The notes beneath the pieces are model-generated. The model was not told the DNA's origin. It searched no databases and was given only the letters and a program-made list of their open reading frames with translations. Of a stretch of 64,000 bases of DNA, positions 12,048 to 23,899 are shown piece after piece (the stretch's first letter is position 1; each line of letters begins with the position of its first letter). Source of the stretch: Miscanthus floridulus. Its lineage: Eukaryota > Streptophyta > Magnoliopsida > Poales > Poaceae. Position numbers and translations under genes: made by a program. The DNA lies in NCBI RefSeq assembly GCF_019320115.1, contig NC_089598.1, forward strand, positions 31,391,983 through 31,455,982, given 5' to 3'.

Positions 12048-13930
12048 ATGGCTAGTCACGACATTAGCTGGGTCACAGGCGCACACATGCGCTTTGGGGA
12101 CCTGGACTTCATTGTCACAGTGGAGGGAGAGCTGGCGTGGGCGCCCGTCGTCGTTCAACCCTTCCACTCCATTGGCCTCGACATGATCACCGAGATGTTT
12201 GAGGAGCTATGGCTGAATGGGCCGGAGGCCTGTGCCCTCGAAAGAGGCCAGCTCCTCGACTTTGACTATGAAAGGTTGGAGCATCAGCTCGGCATCTTCC
12301 TAGGACCCCAACCATCCCTGGAGGACCTACGCCACCTCACCTTCTCATTCACCAATGTCATGGCATAGCTTACTAGGGGAGAGCCGCTCTCCCAGGAATA
12401 CCTCATTAGGAATGCCCCGACAGTGCTCCCGTTTGGTCTCTGCAACGCTGTAGAGACCGTTGGCCACCTTGTGGCACAGCGCATGATCCCATCCCCCACA
12501 AACAATGAGCTCGTGGGGGTGATTGAACATGTCACAGAATCTTTCCACAACCTTCTCGCAGAGGAGTCAGAGTCACCCTCTAGCTCTAACTCCAGCAGGA
12601 GGAGCCATCACCCCTCTCGTGAATGCTTCATGATAGGTACCCTCAAGGGACATGTAGAAAGCATCCAAAAGGAGGAGGATACCCCAATGAACGACCTCAA
12701 CGATGAGGCCAAGGGGGAGATAGTGGCTCCACCTCGCATGCGGGTGGAGCAGCTGAAAGCCCAACACCAAGAACTCGAGGAAGCGTGACTCTATCTCGAG
12801 CAGGAATGTGTGGAGCTCAATCAGGAGATTGAACACCATGGAGACGGTGGGCGTGCATGCACCATGGCTTGCAATGTGAACTAGAGGATCATCGTGGATG
12901 ATGAAGCCCTCCCTCGCTTCGCCCAGGTCAGCCAAAACATTGCTATCGTGGTGGCCTTGCTCCATGGTCTTCCAGAGGCTGCGACACCTGAGGATCATTG
13001 GGCCCACCATGAGATTCGCACGCTGCTCGAGCGTGCAACGGTGTAGCAGGCCAAGAGCTTGTTGTCTCAGTGATGCAAGCTCGACACCAGCTAGCGCACG
13101 CCATTAGAGCACCCCAGTAGGGATGCATTGGTACACCAGGGGCCACAAGGTGGTAGGCAGCGCACCACGGTCTTGGTGCATCAGTGCCTCGGCCGCAACC
13201 GTGAAGGACGCAACACCCTCAACGCCCATAGGCATACCTACGATGACCTGAGATAGGTAGCTAGCCATGGCTATCACCCTCATTATGGCAGATGGTATGA
13301 TAGTGATGATGAACGAAGCCTGAACCCTAGGGTCGGATGTCACAACAATAGGCCTTCTACTGACACATCCTCAACGCTGCCTTCTCACCAAGGTACCGAC
13401 CACCAACCAACATCCTAAAGTACACTAGGGAAACAAACCCTAGACTATAGCTCATGGATTATTAGCTTGCCTACCAAGCCAATGGTGTGGATAATGATGA
13501 TTTCATTATCCACAACCTTCCATTGTTCTTGGTCGATTCGGCACGAACATGGTTGGAACACCTTCCGTCCAACTGAATCCAAAGTTCGGCGGACCTAAAG
13601 GAGATCTTCGTGGGAAACTTCTAGGGCACATACAAGTGCCCTGGGAACTAGTGGGACCTCAAGAACTGCCAATACAAGGCCAGAAAAACCCTCTGTGGGT
13701 ACATCCGGTGCTTCTCCTGGTAATGCAACGAGCTACCTAACGTCGCTGATGCTAACGTTATAGGAGCCATCTTGTCTAGGAACACCTACGAGTCCTTGGT
13801 TCACAAGCTGGGACGCAAGGGCCCACAAACCACCAAGGAACTCCTTGACATCACCACCAGCCATGCCTCGGGCGAAGAAACGGTCAGAGCAATCTTCGAC
13901 CACCTCAAGGGCAAGGTGAAGTGAGACGTG
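12048..13930 (+). pseudogene. Decayed gag of the outer Tat-like element
   Basis: The frame opens at 12048 (MASHDISW), reads 106 residues and ends in a stop near 12366. Matching protein continues in other frames: HLVAQRMIPSPTNNELVG and SFHNLLAEESESPSSSNSS (12423-12788), a Glu/Gln-rich coiled stretch, and a C-terminal part at about 13745-13930 (NTYESLVHKLGRKGPQTTKE). The order matches the gag of the inner Tat element. Frameshifts and stops make it non-functional. Confidence 0.7.
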
Positions 13931-13940
13931 GGGCTCGCTC

Positions 13941-16900
13941 ATGGCCGTCGCTGACCACAGGGGTGGTCGGAAGCCCATGGAGGCCACTTTGAACCACTTT
14001 GAAAAACTACTCGAGGGGCCATGCTCAAACCATGCCTTCCCTATCAAGCATATGTATAAGGACTATGGCCTCATGAAGTGGTTCTTGTCCAAAGGCTCCA
14101 ATAAAGGGCAGCACAGGAAGGACCCCAACCCAACCACGGATGATGCCGAGGGGAAGGACGGTGGCTTTCCAACACCGAATGGCTGCCTCATGATCTTCGG
14201 AGGGTCAGCAGCCTATGATTCCAAGCACCGCCAGAAGGTCATACACCGCGAGGTCTGTACGACCGAACCGGCCATGCCTTCCTTCTTTTGGTGGTCAGAG
14301 TCCGCCATAACCTTCGATCGGACCGAACACCTGGAGAGTGTCCTACAACCGAGGAGATACCCACTCGTGGTTGACCCGATCATTGGCATGAAGTGGCTTA
14401 CCAAGGTACTAATGGATGGAGGTAGCAGCCTTAACATCATGTACGCCAAGACGCTCGACGCTATAGGCGTCGAGCGAACACGCATCCGATCAACCAGAGC
14501 ACCTTTCCATCGCATCGTGCCTAGAAAACAGGCCATGCAGCTTGGGCAGATCGATCTACCCATCACCTTCGGGGGTCTATCCAACAAAAGAATGGAGGCT
14601 CTCACCTTTGAAGTGGTTGGGTTCACAGAACTTACCACGCCATCCTGGGACAACCATGCTACATGAAGTTCATGGCCGTCCCCAACTACACCTACCTCAA
14701 GCTAAAGATGTCGGGCCTCGGTAGGTCATCACCATTGGCACCTCCTTCTAGCGCACCTACGAGTGCGAGGTCGAGTGCTACGATCACACCGCGGCAATCA
14801 TTGCCTTCGGAGAGCTCACGACCATTAGGAAGGAGGTCACCGAAGAAAAGCCCAACCCCAAGAAGATGATTGAGTCTTTCGAGCTAGCAGAGGGCTCCAA
14901 GGAGGTCCTCATAGATCCTAGTAGCCCTGAGGGCAAGGTGGTGCGCATTGGCACCACGATTTCCTCTAAATAGGAAAGCGCACTCGTTGACTTCCTCCAC
15001 ACCAACAAGGACATCTTTGTGTGGAAACCCTTGGACATGCCAGGCATTCCAAGGGAAGTCACTGAGCACACCCTAAACATCCGCCCAGGCTCCAAGCCGA
15101 TGAAACAGCGCCTGTATTGCTTCGACAAGGGGAAACATAGGACCATCGGGGAGGAGATCGCAAAGCTTTTGGTGGCCGGATTCATCAAGGAAGTGTACCA
15201 CCCAGACTGGTTTGCTAATCCCGTTCTTGTATGAAAGAAGAGTGGGAAATGGAGGATGTGTGTTTACTACACGGGTCTCAACAAAGTATGCCCAAAGGAT
15301 CCATTTCTTTTACTGTGCATAGACTAAATAGTCGACTCTGCCTCAGTGTGCGAAACCCTCTGCTTCCTTGATGCCTACTCCAAGAACCATCAAATCATGA
15401 TGAAAGAGTTCGATCAGCTCATGACATCTTTCATCGCCCCCTTTAGATCGTTCTGCTATGTCATAATGCCATTCGATCTGAAGAACATTGGGGCTACGTA
15501 CCAGCGTTGTATGCCCAAGTGTTTTAGGGACCTCATCGGGTGTACCATTGAGGCCTACGTTTATGACATCGTGGTCAAGTCCAAATAGGCTGACTACCTC
15601 ATAGCCGATCTTGAGCAAACCTTCGCAAAAATCCAAGCAAACGGCATCAAACTCAATCTCGAGAAGTGCATTTTTGGGTCCTGAGGGGCATGCTGCTTGG
15701 TTTCATTGTCTCCGAGCGTGGCATTGAGGCCAACCCAGAGAAGATCTTAGCCATCATGAGGATGGGCCCGATTTAAAATATGAAGGGGGTACAGCGAGTC
15801 ACAGGGTGCCTCGCTGTGCTCAGTTGCTTCATCTCATGCCTCGACAAATGAGGTCTCCCCCTTTATCGACTTCTAAAGAAGGCCGACCACTTTGAATAGA
15901 CGTCCGAGGCCCAGGAGGCACTTGACAAGGTCAAGCAGCTTTTGATGAAGGCTCTGATCCTGGTTCCTCCTACCAATGGGGAACACCTCATGCTCTACAT
16001 TATGGCCACCATGTAGGTGGTCAGCGCTGCCCTAGTAGTGGAATGAGAAGAAGAGGGGCACACCCTCAAAGTACAATGCCCTATGTACTTCATTAGTGAG
16101 GTCCTATCCGACTCTAAGACCTACTACCCCCAAATCTAGAAGCTCCTATACGTGATCCTCATCGCCAAGAGGAAGCTATGCCACTACTTTGAGTCACATT
16201 CGGTGATAGTCATGACATCCTTCCCCCTCGGAGAGGTCATCCAAAACCAGGATGCCATGGAAAGAATCACAAAGTGGGCGCTCAAGCTGATGGGTCAGGG
16301 CATTGCGTATGCCTCCCAGACGACCATCAAATCCTAGGTATTTGCTGATTTCATGGTAGAGTGGACCGAGGTCCAAATGCCATCAGCGGTCGTCGACCAA
16401 AAGTACTAGACGATGTACTTTGATGGATCACTGATGAAGAAAGGTGTTGGCATGGGGCTAGTCTTCGTGTTGCCCCTCGGGGTATGCATGAGGTACATGG
16501 TTTGCCTCCATTTCCCCTCCTCCAACAATGTGGTCGAATATGAGGCGCTCATCAATAGCCTACGCATCGCCATCGAGTTAGGCAATCGATGCCTCAACGT
16601 CCGAGGTGACTCCCAGCTGGTCATCGACCAAGTCATGAAGGAGTCAAGCTATCATGACGCCAAGATGACTACATACTACCGAGAAGTTTGCCAGCTGGAG
16701 GACAAGTTCGATGGCTTTGAGCAGAACCACATCCCAAGGCACCTCAATGAGGCGGCCGATGCGCTGGCAAAGGTGGCGTCTGGCCAGGAGCCAGTGTCAA
16801 CGGGTCTCTTCGCCAATGACCAACATAAGCCCTTAGTTCACTACAAGGGGTCAGAACAAGCCGGTGATGGCCCACCTATTCTAGGCTTAGGGTCTAACCA

Positions 16901-17340
16901 ACCGTCGGCTCCATCCGGTCTCGAGGTCATGGAGCTTGAAGAGGACCCAACGACAGAGCCCAACCCTCTAGTCGACTGGAGGATGCCCTACCTCGACTGC
17001 CTCCTCTATGATGCACTACCAACAAACTAGACAAAGGCTTGATGGCTCACACGTCGCGCCATGTCCTTTGTTCTTATAAAGAGCAAAAGCTACAAGCGAA
17101 GTCACACCGAGATCCTATAGCGCTGCATCCCCATCGAATAGGGGAAGCATTTGCTGAGCAATATCCATAGTGGGGTCTGCGATCACCATGCCCCGCCTAG
17201 AACACTGGTCGGAAACACATTCTAACAGGGCTTCTACTGGCCTAAAGCGGTAGCCGACGCCGAGCAGATCATATGCACCTATGAAGGGTGCCAGTACTAT
17301 GCTCAGCAAACCCACCTACCGGCCCAAGCGTGGTATGTTC
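13941..17340 (+). pseudogene. Decayed pol of the outer Tat-like element, truncated in integrase
   Basis: Protease lies in an open frame at 13941-14666 with the active-site motif DGGSSLN (14415-14435). RT is readable from about 15019 (KQRLYCFDKGKHRTIG) to 15600. Its catalytic YVDD is YVYD (15556-15567), so one essential aspartate is lost. RNase H (16413 to about 16800) keeps the acidic residues in FDGS, EYEAL, GDSQLV and ADALAK. Integrase begins after a stop near 17030, and only its HHCC zinc-binding part is visible (SGVCDHHA ... CTYEGCQYYA). At about 17335 similarity stops and spacer repeats begin, so the DDE core and C-terminus are missing. Confidence 0.82.
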
Positions 17341-19673
17341 TCATCTTTATCTCCATAGAAAAGTCTTGTCTCAGTAGGTAACACAAGTCGACCAGATGGC
17401 TTGGCCACTACTGAGAAATGGATAGGGAACAGCGGAATGCCCCACATGGGTTATGCCGACCCTGTCATGACTGATGGACCTAGATCCTACTCATATCTGG
17501 TAAAGGCTTCCCGAACCCATCGCTCTAACCGGTGCTCAGGTTGATCGAATGGCTTAAGGTCATTGCCGAGAGACAAGCACTGTTATTTTACGCATTAATT
17601 TCGCTACCGAGCCTCCGACCCCAGCAACAACGGTGGGTCAGACTTTGCTCAAGGGCTAGCAAGAGTGTCTATTCAGTAGACATTTTCTGTGCCCCACCCC
17701 TCCTTACGTTAAAAAACTAGAGGCACGATGTGCGGGCACAAACTTTGAGTGAACCTTGTCGGACCGCTAGGACCCTACACCCTAGCAGCTACAGAGTCTT
17801 CGCTCACTAGCATGATCAGAGTCTTTATCTCCGCAGCTAGAGCTCTAGCCTCCACCTTCCCGGGAAGGGTTTGGAGGGGCCTACCTATGGAATCTCCATC
17901 GAGGAGAGGCTGGTAGGTCACCTAGGCTAATCGAATGGCTTGGGACACTACCGAGAGAAAGATAGGGAGTTGTAGGATGCTCCTTGCAGGTTATGGCAGC
18001 TCCGTCACAAATGATGGACCCAGACCCCACACGGACATATCGATAAGAACTCCCCGAACTTATCACTTGAACCATCAAGGTAACTTTACCGATTCCCACC
18101 TCTCTTTTTCCATTGCATGATCATTTATTCATCCATTCTCATGCATGCATTCATACATTCATTCATCCCATACATCCAAGCATTGCATATGCAATTGCTG
18201 CATTACAACGCTTCGTGTCACATCACAAAGCGGTAGTCGTCTCATTCAATATGAGCGGCGATCGACTGAGGTTCGAAGGCCAGCCTACGGTGGGCTCTAG
18301 GCTGCCTCATGTCAAAGAGAGCCAGGGGAGAAAAACCAAGATGATCCTCAGCGGCCTTGCCCGACCCCACTCGGAAGTGAATAGGGATGTCTTGACCTTT
18401 CTTGTTCGATTCTAACCTCGAGCCAAGCCCATAGAATCTCCATCGAGGAGAGGCCAATGGGCCACCCGAGCCTATTGAATGGCTCGAGCATCTACCAGGA
18501 GGCGGGTTAAGAAGTAATGAAATCCCACATGAGGGCTCTACCAACCCCGTCAGTAGATGACGAACCTAGATTCCACTCGAACATGCCCGTTAGCGAGCTC
18601 ACCAAGCACGATACTTGAGCCATCGTGGCAAGTGTCGTTAGCTCAGCCCCTTTGGTTGTAGAAACTAAGGACGGGGGGATGCACAAAACACGGCCGACCC
18701 CTATCGAACCCCACGGGGCTTGGTGGCTCGAGCCGCCCGACCCTAAATCGGGAGACCGGGGTTTGAAGACCGACCCGCGGAGGGCCTGAGGCCACCTCGC
18801 ATCAAACAAGAGCTAGGGGAGAAAACACAGATGACCCCCTGCAGCCTCATCTTGACCTTCTCGTTCGATCCTAGCTTTTAGCCAAGCCCATAGAATCCCT
18901 ATTGATGGGGAATCTGTTGGAACATGGGTTGAGGAGCGAAATGCCACACGAGAGCTTTGTCGACCCCATCAAGAACGACGGAAGCCGATTCCACTCGAAC
19001 ATGCCCGTTAGCGAGCTCACCGAGCGTGTCACTCAAGCCATCGAGGCATGTGATGATTAACTCAACCCCTCCGGTTGTGGAAACCACAGACGGGGCAACA
19101 ATCACAAAAACAAGTCGACCCTCGACAAACCCTTGCTACGCGTGTTGGCTTGAGGAAAGTTGGACTCACAAGGAGATTGAACGCGCGGTCATAGAACAAT
19201 AGCTCTTATCCTAGGGAGGGGGTACGTGCGAATGCAAGAGATGCTTTCTCCTCCTAGCGTCGCTATCCTCTCCATGATCTTCAGTGACATCCGACCCCAG
19301 CAATGGCAAGGTCTCAGATCTCACTCAGGGGCTGATAAAGGTATAAATACACCTTTTCTGAAACAGTCACCATGTCAGACCTTTTCCTCACGTTAAGCCT
19401 AGTGGCAAGGTTTGCGAAAATGAACAACTAAGCATCCCTGGTCGAACTGCAAAAAACCTATGCCTTGGCGGCTACGATGTCTTTGCTCACCAACGTGATC
19501 AAAGTTTCCCTCTTACACCTCAGGCCCTACGATCTTAATGAATAGAAGGGTCAAAATACGTGAGCCCCTTTTTTGCATACAAAAAGGGAGGAAAACAAGT
19601 TCAATCAAACAAAATGAAATGATGGATTTGTTTTTACGATACATAAGGGTCGGCACTTGTCCTATTTGACTAA
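17341..19673 (+). repeat. Noncoding spacer of the outer Tat element with four degenerate repeats
   Basis: A unit of roughly 200 bases within a 460-540-base period recurs at about 17390, 17885, 18427 and 18888. The last two copies share the string TCCACTCGAACATGCCCG and the phrase CATAGAATC at the same offset. A stretch of CATT/CATC simple repeat lies at 18113-18185. Reverse-complement relatives of the unit occur in the inner Tat element at about 24766-25060 and 25376-25480, so this is a family feature of the 3' half. No coding frame is convincing here. Confidence 0.65.
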
Positions 19674-22543
19674 CTAGCCCCTCTGGGGGAGAACTATGTC
19701 TCCAATTCTGTCTGCCAGGTCCCACGAGAGAGGAGCCACTGCTGTCTCTATCTCATCCAGCTCATGGGCGTCGTAGCTAGGCGCAAAGCAAAGGCTCATT
19801 GTCTCCAAGTTGATGTTGTCCACGTAATGAGAATGAGCAATCACAAAGGCTTGGTTGATCCCAGTGCGAAGGGCATTTCTTTCAAGCTAGCGCACCCACA
19901 TAGTGATCTCGACGACATGGGCCACGATTGAAATAGTCCCCTCTGACCGTACCACCTCTAGGTCATCGTAGACCACTCCGAGGGCAGCGCTTAGGATACC
20001 AAGCTCATTGCTCTTTGCCTAAAGGTTCCTCCTCGCCTCAGCAAGCTCCGTTGCCAGCCCGATAGATTCACCCTTGGCCTCCAGCCACTAGGTCATCGTG
20101 GTTCCAAGCTCGTCCTAGAGGAAACCGGTCTTCTGCTCTGCCTCATCGTGCTCTTGGACGGCCTAGTTGGGCTCCTCAAGGACCACGCCATGCTCTAAGT
20201 GGAGCCTCCCCATGGTCTAGAGCAGCTCATCTTGCTCCTTGCGTAGCCGGGCGACCGCCTCAGCATCCAGACTCGCCCTCTGCTCTAGGGCTATGAGCTT
20301 CTCCTCAGCTACTAGCTTTAGGTCTTGCTCCTTCTTAGCCTTAGCCAGAAGGTTGAGGATCCACTGGCGGGTCTTGGCGTGCCTCTAAAATAGCTCGTCT
20401 CGCTCCCTCCTAACTTTGGCGGCCTCCTCATCATCCTATCGTGCCCTTGCCGATAGGGCCTCGAATGCCCTCTTGGCTTCGTCCGCATGCAGACGAGCCT
20501 CGACCTCCCGTAGTCGGAGACTGTTCACCTCCTCAGCGAGGGGAGTCAGCTTGGCCACCCTCTATTGGGTGGCAATGAGCTAGGTGGTCACATCCCCGTG
20601 CAGCCATGCCTCTTCGATGAGGTGGTCCCAATTCTCCTTCTGCTCATGAAGGAACCAGGATTTCTCTTGGCTACGAGTGATAAGGGACTGAAAAAAGATG
20701 ATGGTCAGAACACAAAAATACATGTAGAAAAAAGAGGATGAGAGGCAAGATCAAATGAATACCTAGCCAGTGGGAATGATGACTTCGCATAGGGTGCCCC
20801 TGGCAGGGTCCAAGGCTTTTAGTGTGGCCACAATCCCCTCATCGAGACTCTCCCACTCCATGCTCTTAGAGGCATCATTGAGGGTGAAGAGTGTTGATGT
20901 CGAGTCCTGCGGATTCATCCACTAGAGCAGGGGCTCATCCCACGCGGGTGAGTGGTTGCCCCCCGATGTTAGGGCTAGGGATGATTCCCCGTCGATCCTC
21001 TCTGCCACCACCACAATGTCCGGGGAACCCTCGGCTGCGTCCCCCTCTGTCCGGCCCATGTCGGGCGCCGTCACTTGGGCCGCTGGTGGCGTGGATCACG
21101 TTGCTACCTCAGGCACCACCACGGTTTCATCCAGCTATGTCTCGCCTATCACAGCCATTGCCACCTCCGCCTATGTTGGTGGGGCCTCAACCGGCAGTGT
21201 CATGCCCACTACGGTCAACAGCTCTGTATGCCCTATCATCAGCAGTGGTATCAACTCCATTGCTGGCTGCTCAATGACATCCGAGGGCGCCCCTTGAGCC
21301 CTGGCGCCCGCTTGTCTTGTCGAGGGCAAAGGCGCCACTATGGGCAGCACATGACCGGCTAGCGATGCAGTCGCACCGGTGCCGCTCCCGCCCAAAATAG
21401 GTGCGACGTCAACCGATGGCTGCCACCTCACTTGAAGGGCGATGCCCTTTTTTGGCATGCCAAAAGATTGCGCCGCCTCAAGACGCTGCGAGAAAGAAAA
21501 GCATGAGTCACGATGAAAACAGAGAAAAACAGAGAGAAACATAGGAGTTGGTGACTTACATTGGCGCTGTTGGGCGGCCGATATGTTTTGGGGGGTGAAC
21601 CCCCAGATCCCTAATCCACCTCATTGGGACGAGGCCGTTTCGAGCCTGCCCCCGGCTCCCAAGTAGAGGGGCTCACCCCCCTTGCATATTAGGGCGCAAC
21701 GGTGGAGCCACCCTCCTCCACTGACACCTCGGGCACTGCGGTAGGCCTGCTCACCCCTATTGGCTCCTAGGGCAGGTAGACGGTCTAGCCCATCTCCATT
21801 GGCCTCTCGGACATGCCCTCCCCTTCATGTAACGGGAAGGGCCTCGACCCCTGCAAGGATGAGCGGATACCTATCAGCACATCCTCGCTCTCTAGGTCAT
21901 CACGCACAGTGTCATTGACTACCTCATCCTCATCTTCCTCATCATCATTGTCATCGCTGTCAGTGTCCTCCCTTGCTCCAGCGCCCGCAATTTCTGCTGC
22001 CTCTTCTTCCTCTTGTCCTCCTTCGCCTTCCTCTACCGCTCGGCCTTGGTGTGATTCGCCACCCTCATAGACAGATCCCTCAGCAGCGTAGCTAGGAGAT
22101 CCATAAGGATGAGGTCCCTTGGCTGGTCCCCCCATCACAATGTTAGTGACAAGGGGTCGAGAGATCAATTGAAGAAGAGGCATGAGTAAAGGAAACTTAC
22201 GAAGATGATGTAGCCTGGTTCCAGCCGCATCGGAGGGTGCCCTGACATCGGGTACATGAAATCAAGGGGAGTGCATGTGTCATCCCATGAAGGCTCCATC
22301 ACCTCCTTGATGCGCTAGGCGACTTCAGAAGGGGAAGCACTCCCTCAGCAAGCGTCGTCTCGTCGAATGACACCTTGGGCGTCATCATGTACAATGGGAG
22401 CGCGCGCCTCATTAGTGGCACCAACCTTCTCATGTGGTAGGCTTCGATGATGCCTAAACTCTTCAAGCCTCTCTCCTTTAGGATGTAGAGGGCGGCATGG
22501 TGGTCTCGGATCTTCTTCTTGTCCATCTCTAAGACACCCACTT

Positions 22544-23899
22544 TGTCGGTGCAGAAAGTGACCAACACATAAATATTTGTAGTTTTGCTGTACGTTGTGA
22601 TCGGAGGTGGCCTAGCTATCAATTACATAGGGTTTATACTAGTTTGGGCAACGTGCCCTATGTCCAGTTTGAGTCAGTCGGTGACTTTATTCCTGAGCCC
22701 AGGTGCTCGAAGTTTGATGTGGGGTTACAAACGAAAGGGAGAAAGATGGGGGGTATAAGAGGTACGGTCAAACTCTGGTCTAAAGGGTCAAGAGTGATGG
22801 GAGCCCCGCTATGTGCTAAGTGTTCGGTATAACTCAAGAGTGTCTAAAGTTATAGAAGGTGAATCAATGTAAGTGAACTGATCGATCTCTCTCTGTTGGG
22901 AGGGAGTGCATCCCCTTTTATAGATGAAGGGGATGGCCTTACAAGTGAGAGGGAGAGAATACGTATGCTACTAAGTCTTGTTGCCCATGCCGGTGGGTAC
23001 AAGATGATGGTAGGCGCCCACAATACTGTTTAATGTCAGATGCACATGGGAGGTTGTGTCGTCTTCTACTAGTATGGTAGATGTCGGTGCCTACAATACT
23101 AATGATGCCTAGAGGCATGTGAGGTGTTTTATCATGTTCGCCTGGCAAGGTACATGCCGGCACCCAGAACACTGTTGATGCCCAGAGGCATGTGAGGGGA
23201 GCCTTACCGTGTTTGTCTGGTATGGGAGTTGATGGTGCCTACAATACTGTAGGGCAACTGTTGGTGCCCACAACACTGCTTGGGCTCTGATATGTCAGGA
23301 AGGTTGCAAGGTACCCTTCTAACATGCCCTATTGGTACTATTCTGCAGGTGTATAGGGCATGTCCCTTGGTATTGTAGTTGACTTGGGTGCCCTACCTTA
23401 CTTTTTCTATCCATTCTCTGGTCCTCACCGAGTGAGCGCCCCTAGTTGGTTGGTCCCAGTTGACTCTGATTGCGCCAGTCAAAGAAGAGCTGTAAGCAGG
23501 GGTTCGGCGTATCCCCGGTCAGAGATGTGGGTTAGAGCCAGAAGTGGTGTTTGACCAAGCCTTCCAGTCAGAGAGGTCATCTGGAGGTGGGCCGGTGTCA
23601 GAAGTGAGCGCTATTCCTCTTTTGTGAGGCCTTCTAGTCGAAGAGGAGGGCCAGAGTCAGAAGCGGGCGCCGTTCCTTCTTGGCCAGGCCTTCCGGTCAG
23701 AGAGGCAGGCCGGAGTCAGAAGCGGGCGCCATTCCTCCTCGGCCAGCCCTTCTGGTTGGAGATTGGATTGTCTATCTAGCCTATCGTTTAGGTGTTTGGG
23801 CCAAACCATGAGTTGCGTGTTGTTCGCAACATTGTCTGTTGCGCCAAGCCTTTGTTGGGAAGCTGGTCCATGAGGGACCCCGAGTTTATGAACCCGACA
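22544..23899 (-). repeat. 3' LTR of the inner Tat-like element
   Basis: This 1,356-base LTR pairs with 33374-34728. It contains about three copies of a 65-base unit (AGTCAGAAGCGGGCGCC) at 23540-23760 and degenerate repeats around CCTACAATACTG at 22990-23300. Part of it is homologous to the LTR of the outer element (the phrase CAACCTTCC...TCAGAGCCC in reverse orientation), so the two elements are related. The tract at 23900-23918, GGGGCTTGAGGGCTCC on the minus strand, is the polypurine tract. Confidence 0.9.

Noticed and set aside
18113..18185. CATT/CATC-rich run as a microsatellite of independent origin
   Set aside because: An inverted counterpart occurs in the inner Tat element at 25303-25345, so it is part of the element family.
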